The notes under the pieces are model-generated. The model searched no databases and was not told where the DNA came from. It worked only from the letters and a program-made list of their open reading frames with translations. The position numbers were made by a program, and so were the translations under genes. Source: an uncultured Acetatifactor sp. (GTDB taxonomy: Bacteria > Bacillota > Clostridia > Lachnospirales > Lachnospiraceae). Taken from it: a stretch of 64,000 bases of DNA. Of this stretch, positions 34,460-41,823 are shown piece by piece. The stretch covers positions 1 through 64,000 of the forward strand of contig CAKRRD010000004.1 of the NCBI GenBank assembly GCA_934394815.1, given 5' to 3'. The first letter of the stretch is position 1. Every line of letters begins with the position of its first letter.

Positions 34460-34957
34460 ATGGGTAAAAAAGCTACAAAAGCCGCTGATAATATGTACTA
34501 TCTTGCACGTTGTGAAGCCGCAGAAGCCAATCCGTACTTCAGCAGCCGGGAAAAGGCCGCCGAACTGGTGGGCATCGACCGCACCAGACTGGCCCGGATC
34601 GAACTGGACACCATCGCTCCCTATCCCGAGGAAGTCAAAGCCATGGCCGAGGTCTACAACACGCCGGAGTTGTGCAATTCCTATTGTGCCAGAGAATGTC
34701 CTCTGGGGCGTAACAGCGTATCGGAGGTGGATATTGTAGATTTCGACCGACTGGCATTAAAGGTACTTGGTTCCCTGAAGGATATCGACACCCTGCGGGC
34801 TTCCCTGATCGCCATCTCCGAGGACGGCGTCATCTCTGAGGATGAGCGCCCTGCATTCCAGGATATTCTGGATTCTCTGGAGAAGATCAGCACCAATGCC
34901 AAGGCACTGAAGCTCTGGGCCATCAAAAATATACACATTCAGGAGGAGGACGTCTGA
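34460..34957 (+). CDS. XRE-family helix-turn-helix regulator
   Basis: The 165-residue protein has an N-terminal HTH (NPYFSSREKAAELVGIDRTR, then LARIELDTIAPYPEEVKAMA). A cysteine-bearing segment (CNSYCARECPLG) and a C-terminal helical domain follow. It is divergent from the SPFH gene, with about 195 bases between them. Targets are unknown; its position suggests it could control the SPFH gene. Its last codons form part of the terminator hairpin. Confidence 0.75.
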   Translation: MGKKATKAADNMYYLARCEAAEANPYFSSREKAAELVGIDRTRLARIELDTIAPYPEEVKAMAEVYNTPELCNSYCARECPLGRNSVSEVDIVDFDRLALKVLGSLKDIDTLRASLIAISEDGVISEDERPAFQDILDSLEKISTNAKALKLWAIKNIHIQEEDV

Positions 34958-34975
34958 TCCTCCTCCTTTTTTTCT
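34942..34975 (+). terminator. Terminator overlapping the XRE gene stop
   Basis: GAGGAGGA and TCCTCCTC flank CGTCTGA, followed by CTTTTTTTCTG. The left arm codes the final EEDV residues, so stop codon and terminator overlap. The convergent binding-protein gene ends at 34979. Confidence 0.8.
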
Positions 34976-34978
34976 GTT

Positions 34979-36001
34979 TTATTCTGCTTTTCCGGCTACC
35001 GCTTTTTCAGCAAATTCCGTCGTTACCAGTGTCTCATAAGGCACTCTCTCTTTCAGTACATTGGAGTCCTCCAGAATATTCTGTAACAGATCAAAGGCAT
35101 CTTCGTGGAAAATCAGATCCTCCTTCCAGGTATCCTGCCCCTGGTATCTGGCAACAATAGCCGTAAGAGTATCACTCTCAGTCTCCGCAAACTGCGGTGC
35201 GATACACCTGGCAATCTCCTCCGCGCTGTGTTCCTGCACATAGTCCATACCTTTTTGCAGTGCATTCGTAAAGGCCTGAATGATTTCCGGATTCTTTTCC
35301 AGATAACTCTTCTTCGCCGAGAAAGAGGTATAAGGAACATAGCCGGATTCCTCACCCAGAGATGCTACCACATAGCCGTCTCCCTTTTGTTCCAGCAGTG
35401 TGGCATGGGGTTCGAACTCAATGGTGAAATCCCCCTGTCCGCCGGAAAATGCTGCTGCCGTGGAACCGAAATCAATGCTCTGGTCAATGGACAGATCCAC
35501 TGCGGGATCGATGTTATTTTTCGTCAGGATATATTCGAAGACCATCTCCGGCATGCCGCCCGCTCTGCCACCTAAGACTTTCGCCCCTTTCAGCATATCC
35601 CACGAAAAATGATCTATGGGTTCTCTCGCCACCAGGAAATTTCCCGCCCGCTGGGTCAGCTGCGCAAAGTTCACCACATAGTCTTCCGTGCCGCCGGCAT
35701 AGGTGTAAATGGTGCTCTCGCTGCCCATAAATCCGATATCCGCTTCTCCGGTCAGCACTGCTGTCATGGTCTTATCCGCACCGAATCCCGTCACCAGTTC
35801 CAGATCTATTCCGGCCTCCTCAAAATAACCTTCTTCCATAGCCACATACATCGGTGCATAAAAAACAGAGTGGGCTACCTCATTGAGCACCACTCTGGTC
35901 TTCTTTGGTCCGTTCGTCTGCTGTGCGCTGCCACAGCCCGTAAGTGCAGCTGCCGCAAGCAATACAGACAATACCGTTGCCGTTACTTTCCCTGTTTTCA
36001 T
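34979..36001 (-). CDS. NMT1/THI5-like substrate-binding lipoprotein
   Basis: A 340-residue lipoprotein with signal peptide and lipobox LTGC. The mature part matches periplasmic binding proteins of the NMT1/SsuA class (HSVFYAPMYVAMEEGYFEEAGI; GEADIGFMGSEST; GGRAGGMPEMVFEYIL). These bind thiamine precursors, sulfonates or similar ligands for ABC import. No permease or ATPase gene is next to it, so it is an orphan here. Ligand unknown. Confidence 0.82.
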   Translation of the reverse strand: MKTGKVTATVLSVLLAAAALTGCGSAQQTNGPKKTRVVLNEVAHSVFYAPMYVAMEEGYFEEAGIDLELVTGFGADKTMTAVLTGEADIGFMGSESTIYTYAGGTEDYVVNFAQLTQRAGNFLVAREPIDHFSWDMLKGAKVLGGRAGGMPEMVFEYILTKNNIDPAVDLSIDQSIDFGSTAAAFSGGQGDFTIEFEPHATLLEQKGDGYVVASLGEESGYVPYTSFSAKKSYLEKNPEIIQAFTNALQKGMDYVQEHSAEEIARCIAPQFAETESDTLTAIVARYQGQDTWKEDLIFHEDAFDLLQNILEDSNVLKERVPYETLVTTEFAEKAVAGKAE

Positions 36002-36068
36002 AATTGTTCATCCTCCCTGAGATTACATATCTATATTATGTAATGCCAGAGAAAATGTTCCGGGTTAG

Positions 36069-36488
36069 TTACAGGTTCTCTTTAATCTTATCAATCATCT
36101 CCTGATACTCCGCATCGGTCAGGAGGGTCTTGCCGGGGTTCATCTCGAAAGTTCCGCCCCACTCGAAGCCGTCCTTGTACTTCGGGCACAGATGCATGTG
36201 CAGATGGCAGCCGGTGTCGCCGTAGGCACCGTAGTTTAACTTATCGGGATGGAATGCTGCATGAATGGCTTTCGCTGCATGCGCCACATCCTCAAAGAAT
36301 AATCTTCTCTCTTCCTCACTGATGTCCACGATCTCGCTGACATGATCCTTATATGCCACGATACATCTGCCGGGGTGGCTCTGCTCCCTGAACAGGATCA
36401 GGCTGCTCACCTTCAGATCACAGATAAAAATGCCGAACTTGTCTAACAGTTCTCCTCTCATACAATATCCACAATTTGCGTCTTTCAT
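36069..36488 (-). CDS. HIT-family nucleotide hydrolase
   Basis: ATG at 36488 (MKDANCGYC) follows AGGAGAAC and is preferred to a start 28 codons upstream. The 139-residue protein carries the histidine triad HLHMHLCPK near residue 100 and an N-terminal CGYC pair that may bind zinc. HIT enzymes hydrolyse or transfer nucleotides from dinucleoside polyphosphates or nucleoside phosphoramidates. It follows the PHP gene after 77 bases. Confidence 0.85.
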   Translation of the reverse strand: MKDANCGYCMRGELLDKFGIFICDLKVSSLILFREQSHPGRCIVAYKDHVSEIVDISEEERRLFFEDVAHAAKAIHAAFHPDKLNYGAYGDTGCHLHMHLCPKYKDGFEWGGTFEMNPGKTLLTDAEYQEMIDKIKENL

Positions 36489-36565
36489 TTGTTCTCCTAT
36501 CTGCCCTCTTACAGGGCTTACCGTCTCCGGCTGTCTTCTTGTCCGGTTCCGCCGGGTGGAATCAG

Positions 36566-37324
36566 CTACCATGTGATGTTGACCAGTTTATGAATATTCT
36601 CCGGGTCGTAATTCAGTACCAGTTCCTCCGGGAATCCCAACTCCCGCATCAACTGCTCTGCCTCAGTAAAAATACCGATGGCAAAGCACATATGGCTGTC
36701 CGTTCCCATTATAACAGGCTGGTCATACTTCATGCAAGTCTTTAACAGTTCTATAATATTTTCTCTGCCGCCCTGTCTCACCGACTTGGGATTCAGGGAA
36801 GAATTGTTGACCTCCAAAGCGATCCGGGCCTGTTTGGCCTCCCGTACCAGTTCCTCATAGTCTAACGGGAATCTGCCGTCATCCGGGTGTCCCAGTATTT
36901 TCACATACGGATTCTGAAAAGCCCGCACGGAAGCCAGAGTATTCTCCCTGCGGCTGCCGGAAGTATAGGCAAAGGGGTGGATGCTGGCCAGCGCATAATC
37001 CATGGCCTGCATATAATGTTCGTCCAGATCCAGTGTTCCGTTCGAATCACAGATATTGGCTTCCACACCGCACAACAGGCGGAGGCTTCCGTCTGCCTTC
37101 GGTATAACTCTGCCGGTAGTCTCCTCTCTGTCATACACTCTGGGGATCACTTTATAATTGCTGAAAAAGAACTCGTGGGGGCCTCCCGGGGAGATTGGCC
37201 CGTGCTCACTCATTCCCAGATACTGTAATCCCACGCTCAATGCGGCGTCTATATTCTCCAATAAGGTGCTATACGCATGCCCTGCTGCCAGAGTATGCGT
37301 ATGAAGATCCATAATTGCTTTCAT
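36566..37324 (-). CDS. PHP-domain phosphoesterase, YcdX-like
   Basis: ATG at 37324 (MKAIMDLHTHTLA) follows AGGATG. The 252-residue protein has the PHP metal motifs DLHTHT, EHGP, GVEANI, HP (LASIHPF), GHPDD and GTDSH in order. It resembles the YcdX-type phosphatases, stand-alone PHP enzymes using three metals. The natural substrate is unknown. Confidence 0.85.
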   Translation of the reverse strand: MKAIMDLHTHTLAAGHAYSTLLENIDAALSVGLQYLGMSEHGPISPGGPHEFFFSNYKVIPRVYDREETTGRVIPKADGSLRLLCGVEANICDSNGTLDLDEHYMQAMDYALASIHPFAYTSGSRRENTLASVRAFQNPYVKILGHPDDGRFPLDYEELVREAKQARIALEVNNSSLNPKSVRQGGRENIIELLKTCMKYDQPVIMGTDSHMCFAIGIFTEAEQLMRELGFPEELVLNYDPENIHKLVNITW

Positions 37325-37340
37325 TTTTTCATCCTGATTT

Positions 37341-37979
37341 CTAATTCTTTTTCTTATGGGAGTCTTTTTCCGGCTCCTGTGCCTTTTCATCCTTTGCCAG
37401 TTCCGCCACCAGCTGCTCCACGATCATCTTCTTCATGTAGACATCAAAACTCAACAGACAGATCAGGGCAAATTTCTGTAAAAATTCCTGTTCTTCTCCG
37501 GTCACTTCCGTAAAGGAATCCTCCGCTCTGCGGAACTTTTCCACCACATCCTGCTTCAGGTCCTCCAGCTGTTCCTTCTCCAGGGTCACGACTTCTTTGT
37601 AGACGCTTTCCAGATCAAAGGCCTGTCCGTTCTGGAAATAGCGGTCTGTAAGAGGCTGTAACAATGTCTGGATCTCATTCATGGGGATTACCCCTTTATA
37701 ATAGTAGATAAAAATGAGAAGCAGTACATGCTCCTTGGAGTATTTCTTCTTCACCGGAGGCGGCAGCAGATTGTTCTTCGCATAATTGTTGATCATGGTC
37801 TTGGTCAGGATACGGTCTTCGGTCCGGGAACGGACTGCGGAACGCAGCTTGCGATCCATAAAAGTCAGAACCTGATCCATATACAGGTCAATGTTCGGAA
37901 TATCCTCCGACTTGATATATTCTACTTTCTCCAGGCTCTGTAAGATGGTCTGGATCAATTCTTCGTTTGTTGCTGCCAT
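37341..37979 (-). CDS. DUF1836-domain protein
   Basis: The 212-residue protein matches DUF1836, a MerR-like helical family common in Firmicutes: LTKTMINNYAKNNLLPPPVKKKYSKEH is diagnostic, close to the second helix and wing of MerR proteins. A helical C-terminus follows. It may bind DNA; its function is unknown. It lies 16 bases upstream of the PHP gene. Confidence 0.8.
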   Translation of the reverse strand: MAATNEELIQTILQSLEKVEYIKSEDIPNIDLYMDQVLTFMDRKLRSAVRSRTEDRILTKTMINNYAKNNLLPPPVKKKYSKEHVLLLIFIYYYKGVIPMNEIQTLLQPLTDRYFQNGQAFDLESVYKEVVTLEKEQLEDLKQDVVEKFRRAEDSFTEVTGEEQEFLQKFALICLLSFDVYMKKMIVEQLVAELAKDEKAQEPEKDSHKKKN

Positions 37980-38306
37980 AATATCTCTGCGGTCCTTTCC
38001 GTGGGGTAATTTCCAGTAATATTAACTCGGGAACCCGCGCTTCGCACTCTACTGTCTGCTTCGCAGACGGTTCTCTCGTTAATGAATGCAAGAAAACAAA
38101 TGCCCGCTTTGCGAGCGCTTGTTTTCCTTTTGCATTCATTATATAGTATTCAAAACTACATGTCAACAGTTGTACCTTTCCTCCATTCTCTGATTTATGA
38201 AGATTTTATAACTATTTCGTTTCGCACCTTTACTTTACAACTTTAGTATGCTAAAATACTAATAGCTTCGTTGTAATAGTTACAACCATGGAAAGGTGTG
38301 TCGATA
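37980..38306. other. Hairpin-rich intergenic region
   Basis: No credible gene is seen. It holds a GTCTGC-TTC-GCAGAC stem-loop near 38055-38070 and a long imperfect hairpin at 38081-38140 (outer arms AATGAATGCAA/TTGCATTCATT), then the promoter region of the YerC-like gene. The hairpins may be a dispersed repeat or processed RNA. An overlapping minus-strand frame here has no start context or homology. Confidence 0.5.
38243..38262. promoter_or_regulatory. Dyad in the yerC-like promoter
   Basis: TTAGTAT-GCTAAA-ATACTAA is a perfect 7-bp dyad directly after a -35-like TTTACA (38234-38239). TrpR-type repressors bind CTAGT-like dyads, so autoregulation by the gene product at 38307 is a reasonable guess. 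Confidence 0.45.
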
Positions 38307-38615
38307 ATGAATAAAAAAATTAAAACGGATGCTGTAGATTCCCTTTTTGATGCGGTATTGTGTCTACAGTCCCGTGAGGAATGCTACAGTTTCTTCGAAG
38401 ATCTGTGTACCGTCAACGAACTGTTGTCTCTGTCCCAGCGTTTCGAAGTGGCTGCCATGCTGAAAGACGGCAAAACCTATCTGGAGATTGCCGAGAAGAC
38501 CGGAGCTTCCACTGCTACCATCAGTCGTGTAAACCGTTCTCTGAATTACGGCAACGACGGTTATGAACTGGTCTTCGGCCGTATGGAGAAAAAAGAACCG
38601 GAACAGAATTCTTAA
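38307..38615 (+). CDS. YerC/YecD-type TrpR-related regulator
   Basis: ATG at 38307 follows AAAGGTG by eight bases. The 102-residue protein matches the TrpR/YerC family throughout: LSLSQRFEVAAMLKDGKTYL, EIAEKTGASTATISRVNRSL and NYGNDGYELVF. It is a helix-turn-helix regulator related to the tryptophan repressor. In Bacillus the physiological targets are not well defined. It is one of few plus-strand genes in this part of the window. Confidence 0.85.
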   Translation: MNKKIKTDAVDSLFDAVLCLQSREECYSFFEDLCTVNELLSLSQRFEVAAMLKDGKTYLEIAEKTGASTATISRVNRSLNYGNDGYELVFGRMEKKEPEQNS

Positions 38616-38680
38616 CGGAAGGCATAAAAACAGGAGCCCTGAAAAAGGTGCTCCTGTTTTTATTTTATCTTTTCTATCTC

Positions 38681-39226
38681 TTATGCTTCTTCATTTGTAT
38701 TGGCTGCTTCCACAGCCGGAGTTTCGGTATTCTCCGCGGTTTCTGCTGCAGATGCGGTTTCCTGATTTTCTCTCTTTTCTTCCTCTTCCACTTCCCGCAG
38801 AGCTTCGGCGATCGCTGCCTTGGCACTCTTGCGTCCGGCACGGACTGCTTTGGCCGTTCTGGTTTTTCCTTTTCGATCTGGAACCGCCTGGTTCATATCG
38901 ATCTTGCCCTGAAATACAGCATGTTCATCAATAACGATCACCTTAGTGGCGATATCTCCAAGCACTTTTGCGGAAGCCGTCAGTTCTGCCTTCTGCGGTG
39001 CACTGATGTTTCCGGTCACTTCACCGCCGATCAGAACGGATGCGGCCTGTACATCTCCTGTGACTACGCTTCCGGCTCCCAGGATCAGATTCCCCGTCAC
39101 CGTCACGTTACCGCCGATCTTACCGTCGATTCTGGCGGAACCGTCCAGTATAAAATCTCCGTTTAACTCCGCACCGGCACCGATCAGTGTGCCCATTTTT
39201 GCGTCTGCATTCTTTTTTCCCAACAT
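38681..39226 (-). CDS. Bactofilin, polymer-forming cytoskeletal protein
   Basis: ATG at 39226 follows GGAAGAT. Residues about 10-105 form the bactofilin beta-helix, with repeats of the type GTLIGAGAELNGDFILDGSA, IDGKIGGNVTV and VLIGGEVTGNISA. A basic region and an acidic Glu/Ala-rich tail follow. Bactofilins polymerise without nucleotide and place cell-wall enzymes. The gene upstream encodes an M23-like membrane protein, a pairing seen in many bacteria. Confidence 0.85.
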   Translation of the reverse strand: MLGKKNADAKMGTLIGAGAELNGDFILDGSARIDGKIGGNVTVTGNLILGAGSVVTGDVQAASVLIGGEVTGNISAPQKAELTASAKVLGDIATKVIVIDEHAVFQGKIDMNQAVPDRKGKTRTAKAVRAGRKSAKAAIAEALREVEEEEKRENQETASAAETAENTETPAVEAANTNEEA

Positions 39227-39249
39227 GTATCTTCCAAACCTTTCTGCAA

Positions 39250-39975
39250 TCAACCGCTGATTGCAAGCATCTCCATAGGATTGATATAACTTCCGTCCTT
39301 CTGCATCTGGTAGCCCAGATCCGCATTGTCCTCACCGATGACAAACAATGTCGTCCCCTGCACAACGGAATCTCCAACATTCACTGTGGTATCTCCTTTA
39401 TTCCGGTAGATGGTGATATACCCATTGCCATGATCTACCCATACACTGTGTCCGTAGGTCTCATCATCATTTACGGCAATCACAGTACCGCTGGCCGCTG
39501 CCACGACGGTGGTTCCCACCGAAGCATGGAATACGCAGATCGGGTCACCCTCTGTGATCTCCTCCATGGAAGCCGATCCCGTCAGCGGGAATTCTGTGGG
39601 AAGGCTCTGCTTCTCCAGCGTTGCAGACAGTTCGCTCTCACTCTGTACTTTCTGGCTTACCGTATCGCTCAGAATCTGGATCTCGTCCTCCTGTTCGTTT
39701 ACCTTTGCTTCCAGCTTATTGTTCTGTTCCGTCAGTGTCCGGTTCTCTTCCTCCAGCGCCACGACCTGCTCATGGCTTCGTCTGCTGGCATTCTCCCAGA
39801 GTTGTCCTTCGTAGATAAAATAGCCGATCACTCCGCCAATGATCACGCACAGTACAAGTACCACTACTTCCACAATCCATGCACGGACACGGAACTGCTT
39901 TACATTGGCATCTGCTGCGTCTGACGTAAGAATCAGCACATGATTCAGTCTCCGCTTATGTTTACGTCTTTTCAT
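39250..39975 (-). CDS. Membrane-anchored M23-like protein, probably catalytically degenerate (SpoIIQ-like)
   Basis: ATG at 39975 follows GGAGG by seven bases. A basic N-terminus precedes one transmembrane helix (IVEVVVLVLCVIIGGVIGYF, about 35-55), a coiled coil (about 65-110) and a LytM-like domain. Zinc ligands of active M23 peptidases are missing: the usual HxH near the end is replaced by DLGYQMQKDG and the Y-H site by YRN. Degenerate LytM proteins serve as scaffolds, for instance SpoIIQ in sporulation. It overlaps no gene and lies 23 bases before the bactofilin start. Confidence 0.75.
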   Translation of the reverse strand: MKRRKHKRRLNHVLILTSDAADANVKQFRVRAWIVEVVVLVLCVIIGGVIGYFIYEGQLWENASRRSHEQVVALEEENRTLTEQNNKLEAKVNEQEDEIQILSDTVSQKVQSESELSATLEKQSLPTEFPLTGSASMEEITEGDPICVFHASVGTTVVAAASGTVIAVNDDETYGHSVWVDHGNGYITIYRNKGDTTVNVGDSVVQGTTLFVIGEDNADLGYQMQKDGSYINPMEMLAISG

Positions 39976-40236
39976 AGAGCCACCTCCGCTAAACATCACC
40001 CCATTTTACCACAGGAAAGCCCTTACAGCAATCATTTCTTAACAATTTTGTAATATTTTCCCAGAATTTTCTTCGTTTCTTCGTATTTATAAGGAATTTG
40101 CCCATACATTTTTGTGCAATTTTACAGAAACGTCTATTTACTTTTACTAACTGCTGTGCTATGATGCAATTGCTGAGACAATGTTGTATACATTGCAAAA
40201 AGTAAATGACAGCAAAGAATTGTGGAGGTATCTATT

Positions 40237-40440
40237 ATGAACAAAGGTACAGTTAAGTGGTTCAACAACCAGAAGGGTTATGGATTCATCTCCGATGAAT
40301 CCGGTAAGGATGTATTCGTACATTACAGCGGACTGAACATGGACGGTTACAAGACTCTGGAAGAGGGTGCAGCCGTTTCCTTCGATATCGTAGACGGTGA
40401 AAAAGGACCTCAGGCTGTTAACGTAACCAAGCTTTCATAA
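40237..40440 (+). CDS. Cold-shock-domain protein
   Basis: A 67-residue CspA-type protein starting [20 protein letters not shown], with the RNP motifs KGYGFI and VFVHY intact. It binds single-stranded nucleic acid and acts as an RNA chaperone. GGAGG precedes the ATG by eight bases. The upstream gap of about 260 bases probably holds a long leader, but I cannot identify a cold-shock box with confidence. A strong terminator follows. Confidence 0.92.
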   Translation: MNKGTVKWFNNQKGYGFISDESGKDVFVHYSGLNMDGYKTLEEGAAVSFDIVDGEKGPQAVNVTKLS

Positions 40441-40460
40441 TAAAAATCACAGATATTCAG

Positions 40461-40494
40461 AATGCCGCAGGCTTAAAGAGCCTGCGGCATTTTC
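40461..40494. terminator. Bidirectional terminator between csp and the hisA-like gene
   Basis: ATGCCGCAGGC and GCCTGCGGCAT are perfect 11-bp arms around TTAAAGA, followed by TTTTC on the plus strand. It serves the cold-shock gene and probably the convergent hisA-like gene. Confidence 0.85.
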
Positions 40495-40501
40495 TGTTCT
40501 T

Positions 40502-41281
40502 CTATTTTTCACTGCATACGGACAGCACTTCTTCCCAGTTCATGCTGCCGCCGAACAGATCCAGCGCACTTCCGATGGTCACGTTCATCCGGTTCTGCCC
40601 CAGTTTCTTTAACAAGTGCAGATCTTCCATGGAATGAACGCCCCCCGCATAGGTGACAAGGTTCCCCGTATAATTTCCGATGGTCTTCACCAGTTCCTGT
40701 TCGATTCCCTGAACCTTGCCTTCCACGTCCACGGCATGGATCAGGAATTCATCACAGTACGCAGACAATTTTTGAAGCAGTGTTTCATCCAGGGCCTCTT
40801 CTGTCAGTTTCTGCCAGCGGTCCGTCACCACGAGATACTGTTCTCCCACACGTTTGCAGCTGACATCCAGCACCAGATGTTTCTTCCCAACGGTCTGCAC
40901 CAGCCTGCCCAATCTGTCGTAGTCGATCCGTCCCTCCCGGAACACATAGGAAGTCACGATCACATGGGAGGCCCCTGCTTCCAGATACTCCGATGCATTC
41001 TCCGACGTAATGCCGCCACCGACCTGAAGACCGCCCGGATAGGCCCGCAGCGCTGTCAGCGCCTGCTCCTTTGTCGCCTCGAAATAAGGACTGTCCACGG
41101 CATTCAATAAAATGATATGCCCGCCTTTTAAATGATTTTTCTGATATAATTTTGCATAAAAAGCAGCATCCTGCTCCGAGACAAAATTCTCCTGTGCCTG
41201 ATCGCCGAGATCTTTTAAGCTTCCTCCGACAATCTGTTTTACTTTTCCGTTGTGAATATCAATACAGGGTCGAAATTCCAT
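40502..41281 (-). CDS. hisA: HisA-like ProFAR isomerase, eukaryote (HIS6) type
   Basis: A 259-residue TIM barrel beginning MEFRPCIDIHNGKVKQIVGG. This opening and motifs such as GGHIILLNAVDSP, LQVGGGIT and LVTYAGGVHSMEDL fit the HIS6-type phosphoribosylformimino-AICAR ribotide isomerase of histidine synthesis. An in-frame ATG four codons upstream (41293) is also possible. A TrpF-like side activity cannot be excluded. No other histidine gene is nearby. Confidence 0.8.
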   Translation of the reverse strand: MEFRPCIDIHNGKVKQIVGGSLKDLGDQAQENFVSEQDAAFYAKLYQKNHLKGGHIILLNAVDSPYFEATKEQALTALRAYPGGLQVGGGITSENASEYLEAGASHVIVTSYVFREGRIDYDRLGRLVQTVGKKHLVLDVSCKRVGEQYLVVTDRWQKLTEEALDETLLQKLSAYCDEFLIHAVDVEGKVQGIEQELVKTIGNYTGNLVTYAGGVHSMEDLHLLKKLGQNRMNVTIGSALDLFGGSMNWEEVLSVCSEK

Positions 41282-41408
41282 TTGCTCCCTCATTTCTTCC
41301 GAATATTTTTTGTATATTTTTCTAATATCCGCACATACTATCCTCAAGCCGGCCAGCCTTGGTTCGGACATAAATATCCCTGATGGGCATCTTGAAATGG
41401 AGGACATT

Positions 41409-41822
41409 ATGAAAAATAAGACAAATAACGTAACATCCCACTTTGGGAAAAAATTACTGGTTCTTGGCATCATCACCGTGTATCTGTGCATGGCGGCCGC
41501 CTGCGGCACCAACAAGAACAACAATAACTCCGGCAGCATGGCTGCCTCTCCTTCCCCTTCTACCTCTCCTGCCACTCAGGAGAATACTGCGCCGCAGCCC
41601 ACAGAGACCGGAACTGCTGCCACTGACAACATGGGTGATACCAACGGCAACGCTAATACTGTAGGGGGAAATGATTCCATGCTGGACAATGCCGGCAATG
41701 CCATCGGAGAGGCCGGTGATACCGTAGGCAATATCGTGGAAGATGCTGCAAACGGAGTCTCCGATATCACCAACGATCTGACAGGCAACGGTAATGACGC
41801 CAACGGAGCTGGCCAGAGATAA
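41409..41822 (+). CDS. Low-complexity lipoprotein
   Basis: ATG at 41409 follows GGAGGACATT. The 137-residue product has a hydrophobic signal segment (KLLVLGIITVYLCMAAAC) with a plausible lipobox cysteine, then an Asn/Ser/Thr/Pro linker and a Gly/Asn/Asp-rich helical tail (AIGEAGDTVGNIVEDAANGV). No domain is recognised. It is probably an exported lipoprotein of unknown function. Its stop lies two bases from the convergent fbp stop. Confidence 0.7.
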   Translation: MKNKTNNVTSHFGKKLLVLGIITVYLCMAAACGTNKNNNNSGSMAASPSPSTSPATQENTAPQPTETGTAATDNMGDTNGNANTVGGNDSMLDNAGNAIGEAGDTVGNIVEDAANGVSDITNDLTGNGNDANGAGQR

Positions 41823-41823
41823 G

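Noticed and set aside
37888..38166. Minus-strand ORF of 92 codons
   Set aside because: It crosses hairpin-rich DNA and overlaps the DUF1836 start; no homology or ribosome binding site.
39989..40198. Minus-strand ORF between the M23-like and cold-shock genes
   Set aside because: No ribosome binding site or recognisable protein pattern; it lies where promoter and leader of the cold-shock gene are expected.
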